DNA of 8,089 bases from Chloroflexota bacterium (GTDB lineage: Bacteria > Chloroflexota > Anaerolineae > JAADDB01), in NCBI GenBank assembly GCA_013154135.1, contig JAADDB010000059.1, positions 1-8,089 of the forward strand. Reading direction: 5' to 3'. Made by a program: the position numbers and the translations under genes. Positions 1-6,451 of this stretch are shown here, piece by piece. The notes beneath the pieces are model-generated. The model was given only the letters and a program-made list of their open reading frames with translations. It was not told where the DNA came from and did no database searches. Numbering within the stretch: position 1 is the stretch's first letter; the number at the start of each line of letters is the position of its first letter.

Positions 1-1
1 T

Positions 2-44
2 CGCCCGCCACGCACACAAAACTGTTTTCTCCGGAGAGAAATCA
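2..44 (+). repeat. Second repeat type, copy 1
   Basis: Starts CGCCCGCCA, contains CACAAAACTGTTTTCTCC and ends GGAGAGAAATCA (33-44). TTCTCC and GGAGA(GA)A form a small stem. It matches 342-381 and looks like the tail of a repeat unit that begins left of the window. Confidence 0.6.
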
Positions 45-109
45 CATCAACAAACTCTTACTTCTGGCCGTTGAATACCATCCCCATCGAGCTTGGTCGT
101 ACCTTGGCG

Positions 110-157
110 GCGGACGGGTCCGCTCCCCGGCGAGGCGCTGAGGTTTTCGCCCCGTGC
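110..157 (+). repeat. 48-bp repeat, copy R1
   Basis: Begins with the inverted repeat GCGGAC-GG-GTCCGC (110-123) and ends with TTCGCCCCGTGC. It shares its first 29 bases with copy R2 (240-268), and 21 bases (103-123) are identical to 7995-8015 at copy R3. It is followed directly by a GAAAGTG spacer and a large hairpin (168-216), forming a unit of about 110 bp. Confidence 0.8.
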
Positions 158-167
158 CAAGAAAGTG

Positions 168-216
168 TTTTTGGTGGGTGCTGGCCGGACGAAGCCCGGC
201 CAGCACCCACCAAAAA
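168..216. repeat. Large perfect hairpin with T-run before and A-run after
   Basis: Left arm 168-188 and right arm 196-216 are perfectly complementary over 21 bp, with a 7-nt loop ACGAAGC. The arms begin with five T and end with five A, so both strands read T-run, stem, A-run. This is the opposite of an intrinsic terminator, which needs the T-run after the stem. It may still stop exonucleases or stabilise the 3' end of the operon mRNA. Confidence 0.8.
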
Positions 217-239
217 TAGCTCGCCTGTGGGGTGGGGAA

Positions 240-287
240 GCGGACGGGTCCGCTCCCCGGCGAGGCGCCCACGTCTTCGCCCCGCAC
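240..287 (+). repeat. 48-bp repeat, copy R2
   Basis: Direct repeat of R1, 130 bp downstream, identical over the first 29 bases (240-268) and then diverging before a shared TTCGCCCCG (277-285). It is followed by CACAAAACTGTTCT and a looser, bulged hairpin in which ACACAAAAC (286-294) can pair with GTTTTGTTGTGT (316-327). Confidence 0.8.
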
Positions 288-341
288 ACAAAACTGTTCT
301 CCCCCGTTGAAGGACGTTTTGTTGTGTGGCCGGGGCAAGCG

Positions 342-381
342 CGCCCGCCATACAGAACCGTTCTCCCCAGGAGAGAAATCA
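342..381 (+). repeat. Second repeat type, copy 2
   Basis: Starts CGCCCGCCA (342-350) and ends with the same 12 bases GGAGAGAAATCA (370-381); the middle has diverged. TTCTCC (361-366) pairs with GGAGA(GA)A. It lies 20 bp beyond the stop of the FAD oxidoreductase gene, but neither strand has a T-run after the stem, so it is not a clear terminator. Confidence 0.6.
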
Positions 382-401
382 GCAAATTGTGCAAAGTCCA
401 A

Positions 402-1814
402 TTACTCGGCATCCAGTGCGAGAAGGAATTTCGGGTCCTGGCCGGTTTCCCGGGCCAGGATGTCCACAATGTGCGCCCGGCAGTTGAACCCCTGACAACG
501 TCCCTGCATGGCCCGGGTCCGTCGGCGGAGCCCGTCCAGTGTGCGCGCGGGCACAGGACTGTGGATCGCGTCCAGAATTTCGCCCATCGTCACCTTCTCG
601 CAGTGGCACACAACGCGGCCGTAGTCGGGATTGCGTTCGATGAGGTCATCCCGCTGATAAGGACGGGGCTTGGCCGCGCCGATGTAAGGCATGTGCACGG
701 GGAGGAACTCGTCCTTTTCCCGGAGATCCAACCCCGCGTCCGCGAGCAGATCCCGCACGTACTCCGCGATGCCCATGCCCGCGGACACGCCCGTGGACCG
801 GATGCCCCCCACGCACACGTACCCCTGGTCCTTGTGCAGGCGGATCTGATAGTCGGAATGCTCCGTCGCGGCCCGGAGCCCTGCATACGTCGCGGTCACC
901 TCCTCGTTGAGCAGCGCGGGCAGGATGGCCTTCCCCTTCTCCAGCAACATGCGGAGCCCCTTCTCGCTGGTGGCCGTGTTCGTCTTATCGTCCAGATCCT
1001 CCGCGGTGGGGCCCAAGAGCACGTTGCCGAACACGGTGGGGCTGATGAGCACTCCCTTGGTGATGGGCGTGGGCACGGGGAGGATGATGTGGTCGATGAG
1101 GGATCGCGCGAACTTGTCGAACACAATCAATTCCCCCCGCCGGGGCGTGACCGTGAAGTCGTGGTGGCCGAGCATGTGGTCGATCTCGTCGGAATAGAGC
1201 CCGGCCGCGTTGACCAGATACCGGGCGCGCACCGACCCGTCAGGACCGTCCACCTGCTTGGTGCCGTCCGGCAGCACGTGCACGTGTTGCACCGGGAAGT
1301 TAAGCCGCAGGTCCACACCGTTGATGACGGCCTGGGTCGCGAACGCGATGGACAGGGTGAAGGGGCAAATGATGGATTCCCCGGGCACCAGGAGGCCGCC
1401 CCACGCACCCGGATGCAAGTTGGGCTCCAGTTGGTAGACCTCCTCCGGGGAGATGATGCGCACATCGGTGACCCCGTTCTTAAACGCGCGTTCCTGGAGG
1501 GAGGGCAGAATGTGCTTTTGCTCCTCGGTCCACGCGACCAGCAACCCGCCCAGGTGTTCCACGGGGATGCCGGCCTCGGGCACGAACTTCTCCATGAGCG
1601 CGTAGGATCGCCGAAGCAATTTGGCTTCCAGGGTGCCGTTCTTGGCGTCGAATCCGGTATGCCAGATCGCGGTATTGGCCTTGGAGGTGCCCATCCCCAC
1701 GTCCGGGTTGGCTTCCAAGAGGGCGATGGAGAGGTGGTACCGGGCCAACTCCCGGGCAATAGCCGAGCCTACGACTCCCGCACCAACAATGGCCACATCG
1801 TACACATCGGGCAT
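402..1814 (-). CDS. GlpA-like FAD-dependent oxidoreductase with C-terminal BFD-type [2Fe-2S] domain
   Basis: Flavoprotein oxidoreductase (470 aa), last gene of the operon. The N-terminal Rossmann motif is GAGVVG (11-16) with acidic E34 ending strand 2; LVNAAGLYSDE (200-210) and GIRSTGVSAGMGIAEYV (337-353) are further DAO-fold signatures. From about 398 to 450 is a Fer2_BFD domain with cysteines C403, C405, C440 and C445; the CHCEKVT and LRRRTRAMQGRCQG segments closely resemble the tail of anaerobic glycerol-3-phosphate dehydrogenase GlpA. The middle also resembles L-2-hydroxyglutarate oxidase LhgO. Likely reaction: oxidation of glycerol 3-phosphate or another 2-hydroxy acid/ester, passing electrons through the iron-sulfur centre to an unseen acceptor. 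No GlpB- or GlpC-like partner follows; the next 400 bp are non-coding. Start ATG at 1814 has GGGAGG 9 nt upstream. Confidence 0.88.
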   Translation of the reverse strand: MPDVYDVAIVGAGVVGSAIARELARYHLSIALLEANPDVGMGTSKANTAIWHTGFDAKNGTLEAKLLRRSYALMEKFVPEAGIPVEHLGGLLVAWTEEQKHILPSLQERAFKNGVTDVRIISPEEVYQLEPNLHPGAWGGLLVPGESIICPFTLSIAFATQAVINGVDLRLNFPVQHVHVLPDGTKQVDGPDGSVRARYLVNAAGLYSDEIDHMLGHHDFTVTPRRGELIVFDKFARSLIDHIILPVPTPITKGVLISPTVFGNVLLGPTAEDLDDKTNTATSEKGLRMLLEKGKAILPALLNEEVTATYAGLRAATEHSDYQIRLHKDQGYVCVGGIRSTGVSAGMGIAEYVRDLLADAGLDLREKDEFLPVHMPYIGAAKPRPYQRDDLIERNPDYGRVVCHCEKVTMGEILDAIHSPVPARTLDGLRRRTRAMQGRCQGFNCRAHIVDILARETGQDPKFLLALDAE

Positions 1815-1836
1815 GAGCAGAGGCCTCCCTTGTCAA

Positions 1837-2631
1837 TTAGGAACAAGGACGCAAGTGGTTCCACGCGTCCTGAGGTATCTGGCCGACGGAGGATGCCCCC
1901 GCTTTTACGGTGCGCGCGGTGAAGATAATACGATCCCCGCGGTAAATGTCGTGCGCGTACTCAAAGGGGGTACCGTCCTCGGTCATGGCACAGCGACGAA
2001 TTTCCAGGATGGGCAGGTCCATGTGGACCCCCATGATCTCCGCCCATTCCTCGTCCAGCAGGGAGATTTCCAGTTCCTGAAAGGATTGGGCGGGCTCCAC
2101 ACCGAAGTACTTCTTCAGAATGCCGTAAATGGAATCGGTCAAGTTGAAGTCCAACAGATCCGGGAAGAGGCGCACCGGGAAGAAGGAATTCTCCAGCGCG
2201 ATGGGTTCATCGTTGGCCGTGCGCAGACGGACAATGTGGTACACCTTCTCCCCGTCGTGCAGGGCGAGGGCCTGCACAATGCGTGAGTCCAGCGCGTGCG
2301 CGGGCATGACCTCCGCGGTGATGATCTTCGCACCCGGCGTGATCCCGGCCTTTTGCAACTGCTGGTGGAGCCCGTGGGGAGAACTGAGGTCGAAACGCAC
2401 CTTGGGTTGGGCCACGAACACCCCTGCCCGGCTGCGGCGGGAGACCAGTCCCCGCTGCATGAGCAGGTTAATCGCGGCCCGGGCCGTCATCCGGGAGATG
2501 CCAAATCGCTCCGCGAGTTCCCGTTCCGACGGAATCCGGGAGTTGGGCGGACGGGTGCCGGCTTTGATCTCCTCGGCGATCTGGTTGGCGATTTGGCGAT
2601 ATACCGGCAAGGACGTTTTGTGAGCAAGCAT
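1837..2631 (-). CDS. GntR-family (HutC subfamily) transcriptional regulator with UTRA domain
   Basis: DNA-binding regulator (264 aa). Residues 8-75 form the GntR winged helix: YRQIANQIAEEI, then the helix-turn-helix PSERELAERFGISRMTARAA (34-53), and a wing at about 65-74. Residues about 84-242 are a UTRA effector domain, ending in the typical YRGDRIIFTART. HutC-type regulators usually repress transport and catabolic genes until a small molecule (often a sugar phosphate or pathway intermediate) binds the UTRA domain; PhnF/PhnR of phosphonate uptake are related examples. The gene lies inside the operon, between the two enzymes, so it would be autoregulated if it acts on the operon promoter. A matching inverted repeat lies in that promoter (7824-7845). 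Start ATG at 2631; GGAG lies 11 nt upstream. The gap to the next gene is 22 bp. Confidence 0.92.
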   Translation of the reverse strand: MLAHKTSLPVYRQIANQIAEEIKAGTRPPNSRIPSERELAERFGISRMTARAAINLLMQRGLVSRRSRAGVFVAQPKVRFDLSSPHGLHQQLQKAGITPGAKIITAEVMPAHALDSRIVQALALHDGEKVYHIVRLRTANDEPIALENSFFPVRLFPDLLDFNLTDSIYGILKKYFGVEPAQSFQELEISLLDEEWAEIMGVHMDLPILEIRRCAMTEDGTPFEYAHDIYRGDRIIFTARTVKAGASSVGQIPQDAWNHLRPCS

Positions 2632-2657
2632 GGTCGACCTGTCTCCTCGCGAGTGTT

Positions 2658-2667
2658 CTCTAGAATA
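2658..2667 (-). promoter_or_regulatory. Possible weak internal promoter ahead of gntR (extended -10)
   Basis: In the 59-bp gap between the phosphodiesterase and gntR, the minus strand carries TGC followed by TATTCT, an extended -10 element, about 30 bp before the gntR start. The -35 position is GC-rich and does not match. It could give a basal level of regulator; the evidence is slight. Confidence 0.25.
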
Positions 2668-2690
2668 GCAACGCCCCGGACGCGCGCGGC

Positions 2691-3503
2691 TTACGATTCG
2701 GTCACCTCCGCAAAGGGATAGGACACCTCCGGCCCGCGCACGGGCACGGTAAAGGTGATGAGATGCTGCTCCTCGGACCAGTAGTGCAGTTGAAAGGCCG
2801 GGTCATCCAAAATGTACTCGGACGGGTGTTCCAAGGTCAGGTCCAGGGTGAGGCGCATGCCCATGCTGGGCGCGGTGCTCACGGTCACACCCTGCCACTG
2901 GGTGAGCGCGGCCAGGTGAATGTGCCCGGCCAGGATGCGCACCACTTGCGGGTGCTTCCCCACCACCTGCCAGAACCGGTCCATGCCCTCGAAGCCGTCC
3001 ATGTCCGTCTCGGGCACGTGGAAGCGCACCGGCGGGTGATGCATGAAGATGACGGTGGGTTGATCCGGCCGCTCGCTCAGACGCCGGTCCAGCCACGCGG
3101 CTCGCTCCTCACAGATCTCCCCGCCGGGCGCGCCCGGCACCGTGCTGTCCACCGTGATCAGGCGCAAGTCCGGGCCCTCGATGACGTAATTGATGAACTC
3201 GGTGCTCTCCGTGGGGCACGCGGTGGGCCCGAACACGTCCGCCAGCACATCGCGACGGTCGTGGTTGCCCGGAATGACGTAGAAGGGCGCGCGCAAGTCC
3301 CGCAGGATGGACGCCGCGCGCTCCATCGCCTCCCGGGAACCGTGATTGGTGATATCCCCTGTCACCAGGACCAGGTCGGGCTGGGGGACGAGGCCGTTGA
3401 TGTGGTCCACACACCGGGCCAGATTCTCCGCCATCGGCGCGATGCCGAAGGTCTTTCGCCCCCAGCCTTCGATGTGGGTGTCGCTGATGTGCGCGATGAG
3501 CAT
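2691..3503 (-). CDS. GpdQ-like binuclear metallophosphodiesterase
   Basis: Calcineurin-like metallophosphoesterase (270 aa), predicted cytoplasmic as no signal peptide is seen. The two-metal site is complete: D8 and H10 (DTH), D50 (GD), N80-H81 (GNHD), H155 (MHHPP), H194 and H196 (GHIH). From memory, the glycerophosphodiesterase GpdQ of Enterobacter aerogenes uses D8, H10, D50, N80, H81, H156, H195 and H197 in 274 aa, so spacing and length agree almost exactly, and both proteins open with MLxAHISDTH. GpdQ-type enzymes hydrolyse glycerophosphodiesters to glycerol 3-phosphate plus an alcohol. That product fits the GlpA-like gene two places downstream. Class III cyclic-nucleotide phosphodiesterases are relatives, so a different diester substrate remains possible. 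The frame stays open up to 3641 but that part overlaps potC; the ATG at 3503 with GGGAGG upstream is the convincing start. Confidence 0.88.
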   Translation of the reverse strand: MLIAHISDTHIEGWGRKTFGIAPMAENLARCVDHINGLVPQPDLVLVTGDITNHGSREAMERAASILRDLRAPFYVIPGNHDRRDVLADVFGPTACPTESTEFINYVIEGPDLRLITVDSTVPGAPGGEICEERAAWLDRRLSERPDQPTVIFMHHPPVRFHVPETDMDGFEGMDRFWQVVGKHPQVVRILAGHIHLAALTQWQGVTVSTAPSMGMRLTLDLTLEHPSEYILDDPAFQLHYWSEEQHLITFTVPVRGPEVSYPFAEVTES

Positions 3504-3543
3504 GGTGCCTCCCTTGCGTGATGTGTCAGGCGTCATCCGAGAC

Positions 3544-4401
3544 CTACTCCCGGTTGGACAGCGCGAACCCGATGAGCCCCAGGATGCCGGTGGAGACCAT
3601 GAGCACGACGCTGACCGCGTTGATCTCGGGCGTGATGCCAAAGCGCAGCCGGGAGTACAGGAGAATGGGCACGGTGGGCTCGGATCCGATCAGGAAGTAC
3701 GTGGTGTTGAAGTTCTGGAAGGAGAAGAGGAATCCGATGATGGCCGCGCCCAGGATGGCCGGCATGAGAAAGCGCATGGTCACGCTCATGATCGCGGTCC
3801 AACGGCTCGCACCCAGGTCCATCGCGGCCTCCTCCAGCGCGGGGTCGAACTTCTTCAGCCGCGCGGTGAGGACCAACGTGGTCGTCGTGGCCACGAAACT
3901 CACCTGGCCCAGGACGACCAGGAACAGCCCGGGCCGCAGGAACGTGCCCGCGCCGGGCCCCAGGGCCTCGTCCAGCGCGTTGGCAATGGAGTAGGTGAAC
4001 GCGAGAATGGAGGTGCCCAACACCACACCGGGCACCACCAGGGGCCCGAGCATGAGCATGTAGAAGAACCCCTTGCCGATGAACCGTTCCCGCACGAAGA
4101 GAAACGCGTTGTTGATGCCCAACACCACCGAAATCAACGTGACCCCGATCGCGACCTTCAAACTCGTGGCAATGGACAGGAGCATGCGCCGGTCGTCCAA
4201 CAGGCCCACCCGATCCGGACGGCTGGACTTGAACCAGTCCAGCGTGAAGCCCTGCCAGGGGAAGGAGGCGGACGGGTTGTCGTTGAATGCCAGGATCGTC
4301 ACGATGATCAACGGTCCCAAGGTGTACAGCAGGACCAGGAAGATGTACCCGTACCCCAACAGCAGACGCATTGTCCTGGTTTTACCCGTTGCTGTGTACA
4401 T
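3544..4401 (-). CDS. potC: PotC-like ABC transporter permease
   Basis: Second inner-membrane permease (285 aa), partner of the PotB-like protein. Hydrophobic segments lie near residues 15-38, 76-104, 112-138, 158-180, 212-232 and 262-282. The EAA loop is EEAAMDLGASRWTAI (about 190-204), followed by the conserved proline at 214. Sequence features such as the YTLGPLIIV first helix followed by FNDNPS fit the PotC side of the family. The start ATG at 4401 directly follows the potB stop; its GGAGG lies inside the last potB codons, 8 nt upstream, so reinitiation by terminating ribosomes is likely. A later ATG (4371) would remove the first ten, mostly polar, residues and has no comparable site. The gap to the next gene is 40 bp. 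Confidence 0.93.
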   Translation of the reverse strand: MYTATGKTRTMRLLLGYGYIFLVLLYTLGPLIIVTILAFNDNPSASFPWQGFTLDWFKSSRPDRVGLLDDRRMLLSIATSLKVAIGVTLISVVLGINNAFLFVRERFIGKGFFYMLMLGPLVVPGVVLGTSILAFTYSIANALDEALGPGAGTFLRPGLFLVVLGQVSFVATTTTLVLTARLKKFDPALEEAAMDLGASRWTAIMSVTMRFLMPAILGAAIIGFLFSFQNFNTTYFLIGSEPTVPILLYSRLRFGITPEINAVSVVLMVSTGILGLIGFALSNRE

Positions 4402-5253
4402 TTACATCGCCTCCGATAAGTCTTGCTTGGTAATTTTCAGGAGGGCCCACACGAACAGCACAGAGAAGGTGAGCAAGATGACGCTGAAGGCCGCTCCCTG
4501 GTTCTGGTTGAACCGCACAATGAACTGGTTGTAGATGTTCTCGGTGAACCAGAGGCTGTTCTTGCCGCCCAACAGGGTGACGGTCACGTAATTCCCCAGG
4601 ACAAGCATGAAAACCATGATGCTCCCCACCATGATGCCCGGCATGGAATGGGGGATGATGATTTCCTTCATGGTGGACCAGAAATCGCCGCCCAGGTCGT
4701 AGGACGCCTCAATCAGGCTGTCGTCCAGGGTCTCCAGGGAATTGAGGATGGGAATCACCATGAAGAGCAGGGAGGTGTATACCAGCCCCACCATGACCGT
4801 CCAGTTGTGGTAGAGGAATTCGATGTTGTGTCGGGTGATGCCCAGGGCCCGCAGGGTGTAACTGAGGATGCCCGTCTCCCGGAAAATCACCATCCAGGTG
4901 AAGGCCTGAATCAACTCGGAGACCCAGTAGGGGAGGATGATGGCGATGACGACCAGGGCTTTGGCCCGCTCGCTCAGGACTTTGGTGACCACGAACGCGG
5001 CGGGAAAGGCAATGGCTAACGTCACCAGGGTGGTGAGGATGGAGTACTCCACGGTGTGGATGAACACGCCCCGGTAGAGGGGACTGGTGAAGAAGGTGGC
5101 GTAGTTCTTCAGGGTAAACGCGCCGGTGTATCGGTCCTGGAAGGAGAGAAGGAACAGTTTGATGTGCGGCAGCACGAACAACAGTCCGATCCACAGGAGC
5201 ATGGGAAGCAGTAGGAGCCAAAGGGCCCCCGTTCGTTTGAGCCTGGCCAGCAT
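4402..5253 (-). CDS. potB: PotB-like ABC transporter permease
   Basis: Inner-membrane permease (283 aa), first of two that form the translocation channel. About six hydrophobic segments are visible, near residues 10-30, 66-92, 98-123, 152-172, 204-228 and 255-275. The cytoplasmic EAA coupling loop, which docks on the ATPase, is at about 182-204 (E182, A183, G188, P201). The short N-terminus followed by a membrane segment and a periplasmic stretch with FTLKNYATFF is typical of PotB-type permeases. The start at 5253 is supported by GGAGGG 7 nt upstream. The stop TAA is immediately followed by the ATG of potC, so the genes are adjacent with no spacer. Substrate is not readable from the permease. 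Confidence 0.93.
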   Translation of the reverse strand: MLARLKRTGALWLLLLPMLLWIGLLFVLPHIKLFLLSFQDRYTGAFTLKNYATFFTSPLYRGVFIHTVEYSILTTLVTLAIAFPAAFVVTKVLSERAKALVVIAIILPYWVSELIQAFTWMVIFRETGILSYTLRALGITRHNIEFLYHNWTVMVGLVYTSLLFMVIPILNSLETLDDSLIEASYDLGGDFWSTMKEIIIPHSMPGIMVGSIMVFMLVLGNYVTVTLLGGKNSLWFTENIYNQFIVRFNQNQGAAFSVILLTFSVLFVWALLKITKQDLSEAM

Positions 5254-5265
5254 GATCTGCCCTCC

Positions 5266-6375
5266 TTAGGCTTCCTGCAGGGGTACGTGGTGGAAGATGT
5301 TGCCCGCGCCCCAGTTCCAGGACAGGGTGACCACGTCCCCAACGTGCACTTCCGGCGCCTGCTCGGTGTGTTGGACTTTTACGTTGATGCTGAGCGGGCG
5401 CTGGCTCTCCAGCAAGTCGACCACGATGAGGGAATGAGAGCCGTCAAAGTTGATCTCGGACACCTTCCCCAGGATGCCCGGTGAGTGCTTGCCCGGCTGC
5501 AGGAGGATCATCTCCGGCCGGACGAACAGGTCCACCTTGTCTCCCGGTTTCATGGGCTCCCCAATGCGCCCCTGCATGAGGATGCCCCCCATCTCCACTT
5601 CGCCCACCTGGTCGTCCACCTGGCGGACCAGGCGCCCTTCGGTGAGGATGTTGTTCTCCCCCACAAAGGAGGCGACGAAGTGGGTGGCCGGTCGACGGTA
5701 GAGTTCCTCGGGGGACGCGATCTGCTCGATGCGCCCCTTGTTGATGACCGCGATGGTGTCGGACATGGCAATGGCCACGGTCTGGTCGTGGGTGATGTAG
5801 ATGAAGGTGGTGCCCAACCGCTCCTGGAGGCGCTTGAGTTCCAGTTTCATGGCCTGGCGCAGTTTCAAGTCCAGGGATGCCAGCGGCTCGTCCAGAAGGA
5901 GGACGGTGGGGTCCAGGACCAGGCTGCGGGCCAGCGCGACGCGCTGTTGCTGACCACCGGAGAGTTGGTGGATGCGACGCTTGCCCAGCCCGGCCAGCCC
6001 GACGCGAGCCAGAGCATCGTTGGCCAGCCGCTCCATCTCCTTCTTGCTCATGCCGCCCCGTCGCCGCAACCCGTACATGACGTTGTCCAGCACGTTCATC
6101 ATGGGGAAGAGGGCCAACCGCTGGAAGACCATGTTGCACGGGCGCTTGTTGGGGGGCACGTCGTTCACCCGTTGGCCGCCGATGTAGATGTCCCCGGAGG
6201 TGGGGACTTCGAAACCGGCAATCATGCGCAGGATGGTGGTCTTGCCGCTGCCCGAAGGGCCCAGCAAGGAGAAGAAACTGCCCTTGGGGACGTCGAAACT
6301 CACGTTGTCCACCGCGACCAAATCGCCGAATTTTTTGGTGACATTGACCAGGGATACGTCGATTTCCTGAGCCAT
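5266..6375 (-). CDS. potA: PotA-like ABC transporter ATP-binding protein
   Basis: Cytoplasmic ATPase (369 aa) that powers the importer. All ABC motifs are present: Walker A GPSGSGKT (39-46), Q-loop Q85, signature LSGGQQQR (138-145), Walker B VLLLDEP (158-164), D-loop SLD (167-169) and H-loop H196. From about residue 240 to the end lies a regulatory TOBE-type domain, as in the PotA/FbpC/MalK group; total length is normal for PotA. I chose the ATG at 6375 because GGGAG lies 8 nt upstream of it; an in-frame GTG at 6381 would sit only 2 nt from that site. The gene ends 12 bp before potB, and its TAA overlaps the potB Shine-Dalgarno (TAAGGAGGG), so the two are probably translationally coupled. Family assignment is secure; spermidine/putrescine as substrate is not shown. 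Confidence 0.95.
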   Translation of the reverse strand: MAQEIDVSLVNVTKKFGDLVAVDNVSFDVPKGSFFSLLGPSGSGKTTILRMIAGFEVPTSGDIYIGGQRVNDVPPNKRPCNMVFQRLALFPMMNVLDNVMYGLRRRGGMSKKEMERLANDALARVGLAGLGKRRIHQLSGGQQQRVALARSLVLDPTVLLLDEPLASLDLKLRQAMKLELKRLQERLGTTFIYITHDQTVAIAMSDTIAVINKGRIEQIASPEELYRRPATHFVASFVGENNILTEGRLVRQVDDQVGEVEMGGILMQGRIGEPMKPGDKVDLFVRPEMILLQPGKHSPGILGKVSEINFDGSHSLIVVDLLESQRPLSINVKVQHTEQAPEVHVGDVVTLSWNWGAGNIFHHVPLQEA

Positions 6376-6409
6376 GAGCACATCTCCCTCGTTCGATGTA
6401 CATGAAACA

Positions 6410-6440
6410 TCTGAGGGCGCCCTGTACGGGCGCCCTCAGA
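6410..6440 (-). promoter_or_regulatory. Intercistronic hairpin between potD and potA
   Basis: A perfect 13-bp GC-rich stem (6410-6422 pairing with 6428-6440) with loop TGTAC starts 11 nt after the potD stop codon. On the minus strand it is followed by ATGTTTCATG, not a real T-run, so it is not a classic terminator. Such hairpins after binding-protein genes commonly shield the upstream mRNA from 3' exonucleases or partly attenuate, letting the binding protein exceed the membrane proteins in amount. Confidence 0.65.
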
Positions 6441-6451
6441 CATGGGTGATC

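Larger units (their letters stand above)
1..401. other. Gene-free, repeat-dense region downstream of the operon
   Basis: No reading frame here looks like a protein: those that are open are low-complexity Arg/Pro/Gly translations of repeats. The content is two copies of the 48-bp repeat, a 21-bp-stem hairpin, a bulged hairpin and two copies of a second repeat, so nearly the whole stretch is repeat material. The part from about 45 to 102 shows nothing I recognise. No convincing intrinsic terminator for the operon was found. Confidence 0.7.

Noticed and set aside
168..216. Bidirectional rho-independent terminator
   Set aside because: Both strands read T-run, stem, A-run; the U-run would precede the stem, not follow it.
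110..287. CRISPR array
   Set aside because: Only two nearby copies of a long repeat, with a spacing that contains a large hairpin; no regular repeat-spacer pattern and no cas genes.
42..469. Several minus-strand frames of 97-140 codons in the repeat region
   Set aside because: They are translations of repeats, mutually overlapping in different frames, with no ribosome sites.
93..1922. Plus-strand open frame of 609 codons
   Set aside because: It lies opposite the FAD oxidoreductase gene and the repeats, is rich in Arg/His/Gly/Val, shows no recognisable domain and lacks a ribosome site. Long antisense frames are common in GC-rich DNA.
3504..3641. N-terminal extension of the phosphodiesterase up to 3641
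   Set aside because: The added 46 residues are Arg/Ser/Pro-rich and overlap the potC gene; the ATG at 3503 has a strong ribosome site and matches the GpdQ N-terminus.
3346..4419. Plus-strand open frame of 357 codons
   Set aside because: Antisense shadow of the PotC-like permease; low-complexity His/Gln/Glu/Arg content with no domain.
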